Below are positions 38,157 to 50,580 of a stretch of DNA of 64,000 nt, in pieces. The notes under the pieces are model-generated. The model was given only the letters and a program-made list of their open reading frames with translations. It was not told the DNA's origin and ran no database searches. Each line of letters opens with the position of its first letter. Positions within the stretch are counted from its first letter, which is position 1. A program made the translations under genes and the position numbers. The stretch comes from Apostichopus japonicus (lineage: Eukaryota; Echinodermata; Holothuroidea; Aspidochirotida; Stichopodidae), in NCBI RefSeq assembly GCF_037975245.1, contig NC_092574.1, forward strand, positions 11,247,213-11,311,212, given 5' to 3'.

Positions 38157-41109
38157 GTAACTTTCACTAATCTATTTGGAAAAAAATATGCTTTTAAGTT
38201 GAAAGACTCAGTAAGGATCAATTAAGTAGAACAAAGATCGTTGCGTGCTGGGTGTAACGATGAAGTTTCCTACATTGGGATGGAAGGGTATCAGGGAGTG
38301 TAGGATTGAGTGGGAAGTTAAATGACGGTGTAACTAAGAAATTAAAAAAAAAATCTTAGTGATAAAATCATTATTGCTTGCTCTTTGCTGATTTAACATT
38401 AATAATTGTCTCTAATCATTAGATATTCCTTTAACAAACGAGGTTCGGTTGGGGAGAGGGGGGGGTACTAAACGGATTGACGGGGAAGAATGATTGGGAG
38501 GCTTTACCACTCTCAATCCAAGTCCCTCTACATCTAAACTCCAGTAAACGTATTGTCATAACGATGTACGTCGAGTGAGTATTGGCAAGGGAACCTACCA
38601 TACACACATGATCAAGTTCAAGGTTGGTGAGCAATCGACTGCGTCCTGTTTACACGTTATCAACTGACCTTGTTTAAGCATGGAAGTAAGGTACGATACG
38701 CGATGGAACATCTGTGAACATCTACAATTACGTTCGATTGCTAAGACATCCTTTATAACATCATACAATACATAGTGGGTATAGTAAATAGCGTAGTGCT
38801 GAAACATGTAGGCCTTTCTCAGCCAACGTTGTTAAGCGAATTGACTTCCGTCTACCTGTGTATGATACAACTGGTGACTCCTTTTACTGTGCAAACTAAC
38901 CTATTTAGTCCTTAGTAATTTAACTGTATTTTTCTTTGCTGGGAAGCAATATTATGTAACCTTGCATGTGAAACGTATAAGATGGATCATATCTCAGTTT
39001 CATACATGGACAACTATTGGCTGCGTCAATTGGATAATCTTAAAAGGTAATGTTTCAGCTATATCTACTTACTGTATCTTCTCGGAAGCCATCTTAATTC
39101 TCGTAATCCCACATGTTGTTGCCACATGTTGACATACTATATTTGTACGACATCTTCAACATTTCCAGTTCTGTGTCCATGTTTTATGATCAGGATATTG
39201 TAAATCCAAGATATTTATTTAAAGAACGGCTATAGAGGCGAATTAGGACATTATTAATGGGGGCCATGCTGCCCTGGGGTCGTTAAAGCCTTCCTCAGAA
39301 AAGAACAATATACATCAAATGGTGCATATTACTGAGGCATATTTAAAATATACATTAGGTTTCTATAGTTACCGCACTAAACGCAAGATTATGCTGATAA
39401 ATCATTGTGTGAGAATAATGACATAAAAGGGGCAGGGTTTACACTTGTTGTAGCTGGCTAATACTTCTCGGGTTGAATTTAAAATATCCCCGATCGAGTG
39501 AACAGTTTTGTCATGCCCCCTCCCCTTCATTTTGTGCATACCACTTCTTATAGACTTTGAAGATTTGTGTGTGTGCATGAATTTACTTTTTCTTCCAACT
39601 TGATGAATATCAGCCATGCCAGACTCTGGTATTAAAGGACAGATTGACTCTGAAAAGTTTCTACCATTATGTTGTGACTAGGGCTAAACATCATTCAGGC
39701 AATACAGGCACTTTGTATTAGCATTTGTGAATAGCCGCAATCGAGTTGCACCGAAGAAGTGTTCAATGCTAAATACCTTCGTAATCTAAGACCCCTTTAA
39801 GTGCCGAGTCAGTGGGGGGGGGGGGGCAAAATCTGACACATCATTTGCAGGAACTTTGGTGTCAAATTTCCTACGTCTAACCCCCTGATCCCCTCACACG
39901 CCCATCTTTTTCAAGGCATCCCCTGATAAATCACCAGCACTTAATTCAAAATGGTGTTGAGCTGTTTTTTTTTTTCTGGAGAAACTTGCAAGCGATCTTA
40001 TCATTTTAATCACAGCTTTGAATCGGGGTTGTTGCCTTTCCTTATTCATTACTTGATTGAATTGATTTAGTCTCCCGAAAAGTATATGTAAAGTAGTCCA
40101 ATTAGGGACTTAATGTGGTAGAGTAATAAACTATATACAGCCTCTGAAATTGGTAGCCATTGACCTTCGATCCACCAGTTTGTAAAACACCTGTGAGTGT
40201 ATATAGGTCTTTATCATTCACTGAGCATTTGACTAAGGTGGCTGAATCTTGCAAAATGCAGAATCTTGAAAATCAGTTTTCCATTACCGATTTTTGTTGA
40301 AGATCATACTTTTCTAACCAAATATAAACATAACCTGTAAAAGTTTCATAGGCCTTTTCACTTTCATGTTGATGTTTGTTTTAATTGGCCTTACTTGTGA
40401 TTTTTAAAAAAAAGGAACGGTCTGCTACAATCATCCTATGCAACCAGGGGCAAATGCATGAATTTAACAAAGATGAAGAAAACAACAAAAAATCATTGGC
40501 AGGGACTTTTTTTTTTTTAGGATAAAAATTAGGTTTATAATGGGTCTACCAGCAAGGTTGTGCTAATAACTACATTCATAATAAAATGCATGCACACATT
40601 GCACAGCAGGATAATTGTTTTTGGGGTCCAACTTTATTGCATGGAAGAAGGTCAACTTTGTTAAATGTTGACCTGAACGAGGGTATCTGTATATTCAAAT
40701 GTTTGCATTAGGACGCAAGATTGTGGGATAAGTGCAATTGTGGGATTCCTGCAATTTATCTAGAGGTCCCGAAAAAATATCTTCTCTTGGGGAATATCTG
40801 CAACAATTCCTGGTCATTTCCGCAACTTGCAGCATTACTATACCTACAAACCTTGCCAATAACATGCCGGATATTATAAAGTTTTGTTGATTTTTGTAAG
40901 AAGTAATACAATTGGTGAAATCTTTCCAATAAGAAACCACTGGATTTTGTTAGTGCGGCACTGCTTAGTTTGTATTGGTTAGCAATTTTTTCGACCATGT
41001 GTACTACACTGTATGTGCAATAAATCTCGCAACGGCATATGTACATACAACAAACTACTAACAACACAAAATAACACCCTCTGTTTTTTTGTATGCCTCG
41101 TTCTTGCAG
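38157..41109. other. Gene-free stretch
   Basis: No exon with splice context. Scattered homopolymers (G13 near 39815, T9-T10 near 39970 and 40510). Confidence 0.4.
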
Positions 41110-41140
41110 ATCCGGAAAGTGGACAGAGATGAATTAAAAT
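41110..41140 (+). other. Possible 5' non-coding micro-exon
   Basis: 31 bases between GTTCTTGCAG and AAAAT|GTAAGA. If coding it reads IRKVDRDELK, but joining the next exon gives TGA at once, so a 5' UTR exon of the gene that follows is more likely. Confidence 0.4.
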
Positions 41141-41349
41141 GTAAGACAACTAGGATCTAAGATGATGGATGAAGACGGAAGATGGATTAAGACGCTGGAT
41201 GATGACGCTGCTGGACAACGCCCGGAGAAGAAGGACCCCTGAATGGGTGGGTTATACAATGTGTTTGATTTGTTTTAACTGTATTCAGGTTGGCGTGTGT
41301 GGGTGGATGGGTGGGTGTGCGTGTTTTTGTGAGTGAGTGAGCAAAATTA

Positions 41350-41930
41350 AGTATGTCGCAAACTCCTCCTAGACCCAAAGTCCTGTCAAGTTCAAGCTTG
41401 GTGGGTGGGTGCCTTACCATGTTAACTCATGCCTGCGTGATTGATGACGTCAAAGAGGTCGAAGGTCAAGAAATCTAAAAATTGGTTTGTAGCCATTTTC
41501 TGCATGCCAACTTGTTGGACAAAGGCATTAAACCACATTATATGTAGAAAATGAAGAGACAAAGTTTAAAACAAGACAGTTTTAGCTGTTTAGGCTTGTA
41601 GTTAATGGTCAATTGAGTTTAAGTTAAAATTGGTCTAAACTGTGCAAAAGAGTGTCTCGTGAACTTCTCCTAGACTGTAAGTCCGATCAGGTTCAAACTT
41701 GGTGGGGAGGTGCCTGACCATGTACTGTAAACTTGATTTTGGGTGATTGGTATAAATGTCATAGGTGAAAGATCAAATACCCAGAAACTGTGGCTGTTCT
41801 GCTTGTCAGTATGTTTGAAAAAGTCATTAAACCACAAAATATCTAGACTATAATGGGACAAATTTTATATTAGAACTTATTCAGTTGTTAAAGGTCAAGG
41901 TCAAAGTTCATTGTAGATCCATTCCATCAT
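41350..41930 (+). repeat. Two diverged copies of a ~300-bp repeat
   Basis: CTCCTAGAC...AAGTCC, GTTCAA(G)CTTGGTGGG, GAGGTGCCT(T/G)ACCATGT and AAAGTCATTAAACCAC recur at about 41365-41600 and 41660-41900. The family is not identified; similar words occur at 46500-46950. Confidence 0.65.
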
Positions 41931-42055
41931 AGAAGAGATGAGATGCTGTGGATTGCCATCTTATCTTAATTATGTTTTAATCGTAATAGATGCTAAGATC
42001 CCATAACAAGGGAGTTTATTAGGCAAGTTTCATTCGTTTCTGTTTTTCTCACCAG

Positions 42056-42136
42056 GAAAGATATGATTGATAAAGATACCTTCAAGGTATGCAAGGAATT
42101 AAGATGACTAATGAAGCAATCCATGACAGAATGAAG
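42056..42136 (+). CDS. Small unknown gene, first coding exon
   Basis: Exon between TTTTTCTCACCAG and AAG|GTGAGA. The frame that fits the next exon opens at ATG 42089 (MQGIKMTNEAIHDRMK) or at ATG 42104 (AAGATGA context), with an in-frame stop upstream, so 42056-42088 would be 5' UTR. It ends in phase 0, as exon 42777 requires. No family recognised. Confidence 0.55.
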
Positions 42137-42657
42137 GTGAGATGACAAAACTATTAATGGATCATTCAACTGTCAATTTGAGTATAGTTTCATTAGTTTA
42201 ATGTAAGTTAATTGCTTTGTTCAAGGGGTGTCCTAAAATTGTTTGTGTTTAATATCATTAGATGCAAGGTTACATTGGGACTAACATTCAACATCATGTA
42301 ACCTGTTGAAAATTTCAAGTTTTATTGCTTACACTACAATTCGTGTTTAATAGAATGCTGAGTGAAACTACCCACTGCTGTAGGTGATGAAACATTTGGT
42401 GTTTAATCCGCAAGCTCCAGCTCATTCATTGGGGCTTAAATTTCAACTCCTACCCAGATCCCAACGAAGAGAGTAAGTGACGTCTGCTCCTGTAATGCGA
42501 CAATAGCATAAGAGGCGGTGGTATGAACAGACCTTATGGGGAAAAAGTTAACACGTCATTTAATGAAAGTGAAAATATTCCCCAACTTGGTGGGGTGGAA
42601 GTCATTTCCCCTGTGAGTTGTATAACTAAAGAAAATTCTGTAAGCAATGATTATTAA

Positions 42658-42770
42658 TGCATCTTTGCGTGATTGATCACTAATCCATCTTTGCGTGATT
42701 GATTACTAATCCATCGTTGCATGATTGATCATTAATCCATATGCATGATTGATTATTAATCCATCTTTCT
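42658..42770 (+). repeat. 26-bp tandem repeat at a 3' splice site
   Basis: TAATCCATCTTTGCGTGATT with GATCAC is repeated four to five times and runs up to the polypyrimidine tract and acceptor of the exon at 42777. Each unit carries an (A/T)CTAAT or TTAAT word resembling a branch site. Confidence 0.85.
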
Positions 42771-42776
42771 GCTTAG

Positions 42777-42897
42777 ACTTTGAAGGGCAGCGTAGTAAAA
42801 TCAGAGGATTCCGTGAAGAGACTGGTAGCAGAGATCAAGATGCTAGGTCAAAGGGTCGTTCAATCTCATAAAGCCGTACAGAAGGAGGAAGAGCCAG
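42777..42897 (+). CDS. Small unknown gene, coiled-coil-like exon
   Basis: Acceptor TTTCTGCTTAG and donor CCAG|GTACAT; 40 codons plus one base. It encodes TLKGSVVKSEDSVKRLVAEI, KMLGQRVVQSHKAVQKEEEP: strongly charged, with hydrophobic residues (V, L, I, L, V) at 3-4 spacing, as in a short coiled coil. Open in the frame set by both neighbours. Not assigned to a family. Confidence 0.75.
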
Positions 42898-45478
42898 GTA
42901 CATTTTAAAGTTTTTTTCCATTTGGGTTTGGTACGTTGAGAGTACGAGATGGATATGACGCTCGCATTGTATAAAATTATTTGTAGCAGTATGCTGGAGA
43001 CAATGGGTTGTAGGACTATTGTTTGCGAGCGGGTCACAGATAGGGTCATGTGCGAAGAAAGTTGGAATGAATTTCAAAACTAACCAATGAGTCTGTCTTG
43101 CATACAAAGATTTACTTCGCTGCTAAATAAACCCAAGCGCGTTTAGCAGGAGTGTCAAGCATAAATCAGGGACGTTTAAATTGGTTAAAATGTTCCATTT
43201 ATGGTAGTTCACAAGCAAAGATGTTACCTAACTTATATGGAATTGATACCAAGTTTTTGTATTGAATGAGTGCAGTTGTTAAATATTTTGTCCCTGCCAA
43301 CCCCACCCCACCCCCGGAAAGAAGTATCCCTAACTGTGATGAAATATCACTTAGTGATATTAAGTCTTACCGAAGGCGAGGGAGTAAATCAGAGTTGAGG
43401 AGAGTCTAATTTTCTGAACGTTAAAGAATACATCAAGTTTTTTCCTTGGGCCTCAGATTTAGTGTAAAGTTTTTTTTTGGTGAATATTGTAAGGATAACA
43501 AGCTTGTTCCCTTTTCCTAGAACTGAATAAGTATTCACGCAAAGCAAATTGCTCTTTTTACCCATCATCAAAGTAGCTGTGCAGTAACTACTGTATTGAA
43601 AACAATATTATACCTTATGCAACTGTGCATTATTTTTTTTGGGGGGGGGTTCCCTTAAATTGTATGTGCATTGTGTCACATTTGTTTTGACAAATATGGA
43701 TTTGTTCTGTGCAGTGATAATTTTTTCCTCATAAATATAAATATATTTAGAGGAAACTCTTGAAAAGGGTGTATCAATATTAACGTCGCGTCAGGTCAGA
43801 TCTTTCTGGAAACCCTACACGTAAAGAAACTAGGAGAGATTTGGTCGGAGAGGGTGGGGGGGGGGGTTCGGTGGAATATTTAGGGACATTGCAGTGATTG
43901 TGTGTTATTCTCCATCTCAATTAAAGACCTGTAATTTATTTGTAAATAAACACCCAGTTACTTAGTATTTTGCTGTTTTGGATGCAGCCAGGGGTGGGAC
44001 CTAGATTGCCCATCTCTTAGATTTTGTCTGTAACCCCACCAAAACACATATCCAGTACCACTAAACCCAATCCGAACTCTGTTGCTCCATTTACCCGAGA
44101 GAATATTGCTATGAAATTGACTGACTTACAAGTGCAAAGATATTGGGCATGTTTTTTTTCCATTAACAGAAACTCTAGTATTATCATCAATATAATGATA
44201 AACAAAATGGAGAAATTTTCAGCACATGTATTCAATATAGTAAACATTTACTTATAGACTCCACTCTACCCTCCACTTTAATATTCTGGCTTTGCTTTCT
44301 GAATATGGGCAGGTTTGAGATGTAGTACATTTCTCCATCCATCTTATTGTCAGATAATGAAATGAGAATAAGAATTAATAAAATTGTAAAAGAAATGTTT
44401 CCTTCCTCGGCAGCATGACTTCATATCCATCACTTGTTCAGTTTCTACCTTAATGGCAAATGAAGTCCACCAGAACAAGGTTAATTTGAGATTTTACACT
44501 CAAACACTGTTGATCCAGTTTCAAGCTATTCACCGTTAAAATATGCTAAACCTGTATGTTCCTTGAAAGGCTAACTTGATGATGTTATCAGCTCTTCTAG
44601 TACGGGCTTTAATGTTAATGTTAACCCATTGCTTTACATAAATTCTAATAACTCACTCAACCAAAGCATGTTCCTTTAACTTGATACTAAAACAACAACA
44701 CCCTTGCATCCATTGAATGAAAATTAAACACCATCTGTCCTAAAGTTGACAAATTTGTACTACCACTATAAATATGTCATTTGAGACAGGTAAAACTCTG
44801 TTTGTGCTTTTGTGTTGGATCTTAGGAACTGAGCAATGTTTAAGTATTAGATTAAATAGTCTTGTCACTCTAAACCAATGAACCTCGGCAAATTAAAGGG
44901 TCGTTCCCTCAAAAATTAAAAGTGGCATAAAAAATCCAGCCTGGCCTGATAGCACTGTTTTTCAACTGTTCACAACAAATTAACTGAGGTTTGTTTCTAA
45001 AGTCATTTTTTTTATGAAGTTTACTTTCATGTCTTACCATTGTAATAAAGCTTGTAAATCTATTGCAACTCAAATACTTTTGGCCTTCATGTTGTAATAT
45101 ATTCCTTTTTTTTTACATTATTTTTTACATTTTATAATAAAATTCTGTAACTACTGTAGTTGATACAACAATACTAGACATTTTACTAGTAGATGGGTTA
45201 TAAATGATTTTTTGTTGTTGACATTTCTGACATTACATAAGTTATGGAAGTCATTAAATATTCTTACATCTCTGTCTGTGGCTCTGACCCCCCTCCCACC
45301 AAGAAAGTGTTACTCCCCCACCCCCTCCCATAACCCAAAGAAATCTGTGTTCGCCCTTAAATTTATTGGCTATCGTTGACTCATTCAAGTCTTCAAATGT
45401 AACATGCAGAGTACTTTGGTCTACATGGCCTGTGTATTCCTATCTAGTAATTTTCTTGCATACTCTTTTTTTGGACAG
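42898..45478 (+). other. Intron of the small unknown gene
   Basis: No further exon seen in 2.6 kb. Open frames on both strands here lack splice context. Confidence 0.45.
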
Positions 45479-45784
45479 AGCCACCTACGGTGTCCACCAT
45501 GGAACTGCTCCCCGAGAGACCTCCAGAAGACTTTAAATTTGGAAGAGACTTGGGAAGATGACGAAACATCAGACAGAGACAATAAATTGGAATCCCAAGC
45601 CACTGTAGCCGATAGTCTCCTTATGGACATGAAAGCCTCCATCTCATCTCTGAGTAAAGTACGGTCTAACTCGGACCAGATCAGGAAAGGCTTACCAGAC
45701 GATAGCCTCCTGAAGGCAGAAGAAGACAGAAAAGTTTGTTCCATTTCTGATAGCGACGTGCCGAAAGCTTCATCAATCCAATGA
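45479..45784 (+). CDS. Small unknown gene, last exon, open in two frames
   Basis: Acceptor TTTTTTTGGACAG. The phase delivered by the previous exon gives EPPTVSTMELLPERPPEDFK, FGRDLGR and TGA at 45559-45561, for a protein of about 80 aa. The next frame stays open from before the acceptor to TGA at 45782-45784 and reads like real protein after the first stop: ETWEDDETSDRDNKLESQAT, then DMKASISSLSKVRSNSDQIR. Either one base is missing near 45550, giving a true product of roughly 155 aa, or the long frame is chance. The acidic/serine-rich composition favours the first view. The 122-aa minus frame is a mirror. Confidence 0.6.
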   Translation, partial: SHLRCPPWNCSPRDLQKTLNLEETWEDDETSDRDNKLESQATVADSLLMDMKASISSLSKVRSNSDQIRKGLPDDSLLKAEEDRKVCSISDSDVPKASSIQ

Positions 45785-47834
45785 GACAAGCCGATAGAAG
45801 AGTCGTTCAGAGGGTTTAGAAATTGGACTAAGTTGAAGAAGAATCAGAAAGTGATTCAATTCAGCTGCCAGATAGGCCTGCCGGTCTGGAACGGATCACA
45901 AACTATTTGAGCCACCGATGTTGCAGCTTTTTAAAAGATATATATGACAGCTTTTCTACTTTTTTTTTGGTATGACCATGTGTGTAAATATTGAAGCACT
46001 AAGGATATGCAGTTTTTTACCTTGATATAGCAATAGATAAAATGGAGAATACTGTTATGAAAGCTGTACTTAAAACACTTGAAAAACTGCTTTCCTAAAT
46101 TTTAAGGAACATTTTGGCAGAATTTTTTCTGGAGAAATCTATCTATATTTCATGCATAGTCTTGAATACTTTTGCAATACCATAAGACCATCTCTGCCCT
46201 GCACCAAAAAATACCTGTGTTTTTTCTCTCTTGCTTGTTTTCAAAAGTGCTCTGCTCAAGGGTATCGTGTTGAAAATGTTCTCAGATTTACAGATGGAAA
46301 TTATAAAAGGTTTTTCGTTAACAATGGTTATGTGATGGTGCTAAAAGATAATCTAATGCATAAAGAGTTCGTAAATTCAGAAGAGAGGAATTTATAAGTA
46401 TCCTAGGCCAGGAATCTTCGATTGATTCCTAGCCAAAATGCAAAAGGGAATCTAGGCGTGTATGTATGCAGGTAAACGTATGTGTGATGTTCCAACTTGT
46501 AAACGGGGTGACTCACCAAGCATATCTTGCATGAATTTCATGAAAATTAGGATGTAAATTAATTTACAGCACTGAATTCTTTGGCTGCTCAAGTCATTGA
46601 GCGGAGTCATAGGTCCGTTGAGGTCATCAGCGGCCAAAATACAAAAACCTTGTTGTCGAGTTTAGTGAACATCTGCAGCATCGGTAAAATGTCATAGTTA
46701 GGTGGTAGGTCCCCCTCACTGAGCATTACACTTTGAGCAGTTCTGTGAAGAGGTCAAATGTAAATTGGAGTCATCAGCTGCCAAAAGCCTGAAATCCTTG
46801 TCGACATAGCTTCAAATCAAAGCTGCGATCATCCTCATGCTCAGAAATGTACAAGAACTGAATGTTCTATGAAGAGGTCAAAGGTCACTTAAGATCAAAT
46901 TCTGACCACCTTGATAACTCCAAAAGTTAAGGTAGGATGAATCGCACACCTGGTATGATGGTGCCCCCACTGTGAGTTCTCCATTGCAATCATTTCCTTT
47001 TTGTGAACATAATTTGGCCAACTTCAGTTTTAGTTTTTGAAGTGGCTCAAATTACAGATAGGTCTGAAGTAACCTTGAACAATGCATAAACAGTCAATCA
47101 GGTAAATGATATCTGCTTTAGAAGTGATAATCATGTGTTGGATGATCTTAAAACACACCTCAAGTGATCCCTGGCAGTTGTCACTAGTTGAGTCTCAAGG
47201 GGGTCAACAGACTGTCTGAAAAGTTGCCTTCTTCTGTGTAGTCTATATATACTAGATGGCTTTGTTATTCAAAATATTTTAGGGTATTGAAGGGGTAATG
47301 TCTATTTGCTCCTACATATTCAACATCTTTGGGTCTATATTTCACATAAAAGGAAGACTGTTCTTTCTGGATTTTAAACCATTTTTGGCCATAAAACTTA
47401 TGTACTGTAAAACGTTATCAGTGACTGAATAGGTTGATGTCCAAAGAGTGAGTTTGTACACCTTGTTGTGGTCTAGGGAGCTTGAATTGTCTGATCATTT
47501 CTGGTTCTCACCTAATTCTTAACCAATGTTAACTCACTTGACTCTACATCAGTCAGATAGTCAAGTGGGATTTTGTGCAAATTATATGGCAAGAAAATCA
47601 CATTTCTTTGCCCCCTGTCTAGAGAATGCTAAAACTCCTCTCTTTGGGGGGTCTGATACAGATGCAATATTTTGTTGGCACTAAGTGGACATAGTTTATT
47701 TGCAAGTTTTGGTTAATTTTTTTTTACTTGTAAGCTGCAAAAGAAAATGTGAAAAATCGGTGGTGTTTTTTTTTTACTTGTGCTTTCACTGGAAGAATAA
47801 AAAAGAAGAGCATGAGTTGAAATTGAACCAGGGA
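45785..47834. other. Gene-free stretch
   Basis: 3' flank of the small gene followed by diverged repeats rich in AGGTCAAAGGTCA words (46590-46950). No exon found. Confidence 0.4.
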
Positions 47835-47900
47835 CCTTGTGATGCTTATTTTTTTTTTTGTGTCCACCACCAGACCATTAGGTGAGATGCTACTGTTGGA
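47835..47900 (-). mobile_element. tRNA-like SINE fragment
   Basis: On the minus strand TAATGGTCTGGTGGTGGACA and CCTGGTTCAATTTCA resemble box A and box B. The A-run in the middle excludes a working tRNA. Confidence 0.4.
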
Positions 47901-48254
47901 TGCATTTCAAATGTTTAAAGATCCAGTTGTTGGGACTTTTAAAATATATTTTTAAAAGGTATTTGTAAAATATATTCCCCTCCACTGAACCGTGTCAGCC
48001 TCTCCGCTGAACTTTATCAGGGAGAGGGGTAGTAGCCAACTCTCTTCACCCACTGGGGAACCTTGTCAGATAGGGGGAGGCTGCACAGCTCACATGCCGC
48101 TTGGGAACCTTGTCAGGGGAGAGGGGTGGTGGCGAACTCCTTTTACAGAATTCACTCACTCACTCACCCACCAGGGGCTTGAACCATGCTTCTCAGTTTC
48201 ATCACAGACGGAACAACCCATTACACCAGTTTGGTTCCCAATGAAATAGTCTTC

Positions 48255-48760
48255 ATTTCTTACCTTTATACTTCCACCTGCTCCAAAGAACAGAAAATTA
48301 AAAGGCTGGTTGGTTCTTGAACTCATAACAGTGTGTTTGTCCATCTCTCTCAGTCCAGAGCACTAACCACTGCGCTACATCAACTGTTGAGAAATAATGC
48401 TCGTTTCTAATATGTTAGGTTCATAATGGAAGGAAAGAGGTATAAGAATAGTAAAAGGAAAACTGCCTTAACTGGGGTTCGAACCCTAGACAAGGAGTTA
48501 GTCTTTCTCTCCAGGTACAGGCACTACCCACTGCGCCATGGTAACTGTTGAGAAATATAGCTCATTTCTAATATTTGAACATCAGAATGGAAGGAAAGAG
48601 GTATAAGAATAGTAAAAGGAAAACTGCCTTAACTGGGGTTTGAACCCTAGACATTGAGGTTGTCTTGCACTCCAGGTACAGGCACTACCCACTGCGCCAC
48701 AGCAACTGTTGAGAAATAATGCTCGTTTCTAATATTTCAACTTCAGAATGAATGGGTACG
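48255..48760 (-). repeat. Second tRNA-derived tandem array, ~160-bp units
   Basis: The anchor AACTGTTGAGAAATA recurs at about 48382, 48543 and 48704. Each unit on the minus strand has box A TGGCGCAGTGGGTAGTGCC (or TAGCGCAGTGGTTAGTGC) and box B GGGTTCGAACCCC / GGGTTCAAACCCC, then AGTTAAGGCAGTTTTCC. Acceptor-stem pairing is absent and no CCA-side stem forms, so these are SINE heads and not tRNA genes. Confidence 0.8.
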
Positions 48761-48869
48761 TACCCCTTGCAGTTTTGCCAAAAATGACCCATTTATTCAT
48801 AAATGTCAAGATAAAACTCCAGATGACAAACAGAGGTTTGATTTGACTGCTTTGAAATCACGTATCACT

Positions 48870-50460
48870 GGCAAAATGCGTCGAGCGCACTCTTATGACA
48901 CTTTTTTTCGCTCAGTTTGCAACTTCACAGGAACAAAAGAAAACGGAAAAACTTTTAGGGACAACAAAAGATTTTAAGCCTTTGTTCGTCGTAAAAGTTT
49001 TTCGGTCTTACTTGTTTTGGAGGGGAAAAAACTTTTTGTCGTAAAGGCGATAAATGTGTATCTTTTCTGGTAGTTCGCGACACGCTGATTACGAATCTGA
49101 AGTTTATTTTGGAATTGGGTACCAAATTGAGGTACTTTTTTAACTTTGCAAGACAAAACACCTATTTTTGGCGCAAATAGAAATAATATAGACAAAAAGC
49201 CTTTCCCGGTCAGATAATTACACGAAAGTGATATATAACAAAGACAAGGATGTCTTCTACTCCACGTCTAATTTTAATGTCGATGGGTATTTCAGAGAGG
49301 ACAAGAGAGGGGCTGAAAAGAGGGGGTTTCCCAAATTTTGCATTATACACGTATTTCTATCTTGTACTTTGGGACCACGTATCTCCCGAACGGAAGCAGA
49401 TATGGACCTGGGAGTTGCAGATTTGGGCTCCTGGGCATCGATTACTCCCTGTTACGTCTCTTGGGCGAAATCGATTTTGGGTTTAATTTTGGCAATTTTT
49501 ATTTGATTCGTAATCAGCATGTCGCGAACTACCAGAAAAGATACACATTTATCGCCTTTGCGCCCTCTTATGACACTTTTTTCGCTCAGTTTGCAACTTC
49601 ACAGGAACAAAAGAAAACGGAAAAACTTTTAGGGACAACAAAAGATTTTAAGCCTTTGTTCGTCGTAAAAGTTTTTTGGTCTTACTTGTTTTTGAGGGGA
49701 AAAAACTTTTTGTCGTAAAGGCGATAAATGTGTATCTTTTCTGGTAGTTCGCGACACGCTGATTACAAATCTGAAGTTTATTTTGGAATTGGGTACCAAC
49801 AAGAGGTACTTTTTTAACTTTTCAAGACAAAACACTTAATTTTGGGGGCGCAAAGGCGATAAATGTGATAAATGTGTATCTTTTCTGGTAGTTCGCGACA
49901 CGCTGATTACGAATCTGAGTTTATTTTGGAATTGGGTACCAAAAAGAGGTACTTTTTTAACTTTTCAGACAAAACACTTTTTTGGCGCAAATAAATATTG
50001 CCAAAAATTGACCCAGAATCGATTTCGCCCAAAAGACGTAACAGGGAGTAATCGATGCTCAAGAGCCCAAATCTGCAACTCCCAGGTCCATTTCTGCTTC
50101 CGTTCGGGAGATACGTGGTCCCAAAGGACCCGCTAGAAATACGTGTTCTTTATAAGTGCACAAATTGGAAAAACCCCTCTTTTCAGCCCCCTCTCTTGTC
50201 CTCTCTGAAACACCCATCGACATTAAAATTAGACGTGGAGTAGAAGACACCCTTGTCTTTGTTATATACCAAATTCGTGTAATGATCTAACCGGGAAAGA
50301 TGCGTCGAGCGCACCCTTATGACACTTCTTTCGCTCAGTTTGCAACTTCAGAGGAACAATAGGAAACCGAAAAACTTTTAGGGACAACAAAAGATTTTAA
50401 ACCTTTGTTTGTCGTAAAAGCTTTTCGGTCTTACTTTTTATTGAGGTGAAAAAACTTGTT
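48870..50460. mobile_element. Nested foldback-type element complex
   Basis: Block A (AAAATGCGTCGAGCGCAC ... GGCGCAAATA) occurs at 48879-49180, partly again at 49560-49990, and again from 50301. A second block lies inverted at 49201-49506 and 49988-50300. A third pairing joins 49041-49097 to 49505-49560. The whole is a set of nested inverted copies. Open frames up to 126 aa are by-products; no transposase was recognised. Confidence 0.8.
49201..50300. mobile_element. Foldback element with ~300-bp inverted arms
   Basis: The left arm begins CTTTCCCGGTCAGATAATTA at 49201. The right arm ends at 50300 and its reverse complement begins TCTTTCCCGGTTAGATCATT. The arms are about 90% identical over ~300 bp (e.g. 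GGACCACGTATCTCCCGAAC in both). It is inserted between two pieces of block A. Confidence 0.8.
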
Positions 50461-50504
50461 ATCGCAAATGTTGTTGAAAATACTGTTGCAAATGTTGTTG
50501 AAAA

Positions 50505-50580
50505 TACTTCCGCCCCCTCCGTATTTTTCAATGGGGTGGGGGCTGGCGCCCCCAACCCCCCGGTTCCTACGCCCTTGACT
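50505..50580. mobile_element. Fragment of the GGCGTAGGAA-type MITE
   Basis: CTTCCGCCCCCTCCGTATTT through CGGTTCCTACGCCCTTGAC matches the right end of 37801-38156 (38094-38160). Confidence 0.7.

Noticed and set aside
45421-45789. 122-aa minus-strand ORF
   Set aside because: Mirror of the plus-strand last exon, which has acceptor, phase and composition support.
49228-49718. ORFs of 78-126 aa in the foldback element
   Set aside because: Open in several frames and on both arms; no transposase motif.
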